Source: Kribbella pratensis
GTDB taxonomy: Bacteria; Actinomycetota; Actinomycetes; Propionibacteriales; Kribbellaceae
Direction: 5' to 3'
Assembly: GCF_004365355.1 (NCBI RefSeq)
Contig: NZ_SODP01000001.1
Location: 1,309,473-1,373,472, forward strand
Length of the DNA stretch: 64,000 nucleotides
This document shows, one piece after another, positions 63,452 through 64,000 of the stretch (positions are counted from its first letter, which is position 1; every line of letters begins with the position of its first letter). The notes under the pieces were generated by a model. That model was not told where the DNA came from, searched no databases, and saw nothing but the letters and a program-made list of their open reading frames with translations. Position numbers and translations under genes: made by a program.

Positions 63452-64000
63452 ATGAAGGCCGTGGGGGAGCGGCTGAAGCATCGGCTCGTCGGACGGGGCC
63501 CCGAGCAGCACATGCTCGGCCAAGTGCTGGCCGGAGCCGCGGAGGGGCGCCCGGCCGCAGCAGTCGTCCGCGGCGAGGCCGGTGTCGGTAAGACCCGCCT
63601 GCTCCGCGAAGTCTGCACGAACCCGGACTTCCTGGTGTTGTGGGGCTCCTGCATGCACTTCGGCGGCGCGTCGGTTCCTTATGCTCCCGTCATCGGCATC
63701 CTCCAGGAGTGGCTCGCCACGGCCGATCCGGCCGAACAGACGAAGGTGCTCGCGGGTGCCGGCGATCTGGGTAGCCTGTTACCGGGGATGGGCGGCTCGC
63801 ACGGTGTGCCCGCCGGACGACTCGTTCCTGTGGTCGACCTGGTGCTGAACCGGATCGCGGACCTCCACCGCACGGTCGTGGTCGTCGACGACCTGCACTG
63901 GGCAGACCTGGCGTCGTTGGACGTCCTCGCCTATCTCATCACCGGGTTCCGCAGGCAGCGGCTGACGGTGCTGGGCACCTGCCGTGACGAGGACCTTGGC
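63452..64000 (+). CDS. AAA ATPase regulator, LAL/LuxR-type (3' end outside window)
   Basis: First 183 residues of a large protein: NTP-binding Walker A GEAGVGKTRLL at residues 41-51, and Walker B VVVVDDLHWADLASLDVL near 150. This arrangement is that of LAL-type regulators (AAA domain, TPR-like middle, C-terminal LuxR helix-turn-helix); the C-terminal part is not in the window, so an adenylate-cyclase-like or other STAND protein is also possible. Start ATG at 63452 has GGAG 9 nt upstream; a GTG at 63437 is an alternative. Confidence 0.8.
   Translation, partial: MKAVGERLKHRLVGRGPEQHMLGQVLAGAAEGRPAAAVVRGEAGVGKTRLLREVCTNPDFLVLWGSCMHFGGASVPYAPVIGILQEWLATADPAEQTKVLAGAGDLGSLLPGMGGSHGVPAGRLVPVVDLVLNRIADLHRTVVVVDDLHWADLASLDVLAYLITGFRRQRLTVLGTCRDEDLG

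Overview
High-GC actinobacterial chromosome, about 64 kb, with no phage, IS or CRISPR array seen. GTG and TTG starts, ATGA/GTGA start-stop overlaps, a TCGAAC-N4-GTTCGA SOS box, an F420-type PPOX oxidoreductase, ECF42-type sigma genes, and a gene order matching the mycobacterial Rv1822-Rv1832 block all point to Actinomycetia. The mix of accessory catabolism, GH92 mannosidase and siderophore genes would suit a soil genus of Propionibacteriales such as Kribbella, but the genus is a guess.

Layout. 1-6 kb: a small catabolic operon (SDR, FAD monooxygenase, cupin, ACMSD-like amidohydrolase, MDR oxidoreductase) flanked by two very similar GntR/FCD regulators. 6-10 kb: PIG-L deacetylase, PPOX enzyme and an SOS-controlled imuA-like/imuB mutagenesis pair without an adjacent dnaE2. 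10-17 kb: GNAT, VOC, a GH92/GT4 pair, a methyltransferase and an ECF42 sigma/YciI pair. 17-28 kb: conserved core block (CDP-alcohol phosphatidyltransferase, DUF881, small basic protein, DUF881, gcvH, FHA/GarA, MerR, bifunctional nuclease, MerR, DapA-like, glycine riboswitch, gcvP) and a serine hydrolase.

28-31 kb is the most unusual part: a toxin gene broken by internal deletion with its intact XRE antitoxin, a tRNA-shaped gene with anticodon GCT but no long variable arm, and, 22 nt later, a 765-residue protein of no family I recognise. 31-38 kb is an iron-box-controlled citrate-hydroxamate siderophore operon (PLP decarboxylase, two NIS synthetases, acetyltransferase, lysine N6-hydroxylase-like enzyme), in the rhbB-F order of rhizobactin 1021. 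38-44 kb is a second accessory block: a Cys-His-Asp protein, a Mom-like GNAT-fold protein, two paralogous PfkB-like proteins with a shared extra N-terminal domain and altered anion-hole motif, a small membrane protein, several inverted repeats, and a decayed membrane-protein gene.

44-64 kb returns to ordinary content: methyltransferase, DUF805 protein, TldD/TldE proteases, a 57-bp tandem repeat, an ECF sigma/anti-sigma/secreted-protein operon, a nucleotidyltransferase and hydrolase, a complete dipeptide/oligopeptide ABC transporter, a HAD and a GNAT protein, a 21-bp-arm inverted repeat, an SbcCD-like nuclease/ATPase pair, and the start of a large AAA/LuxR-type regulator that runs off the end.
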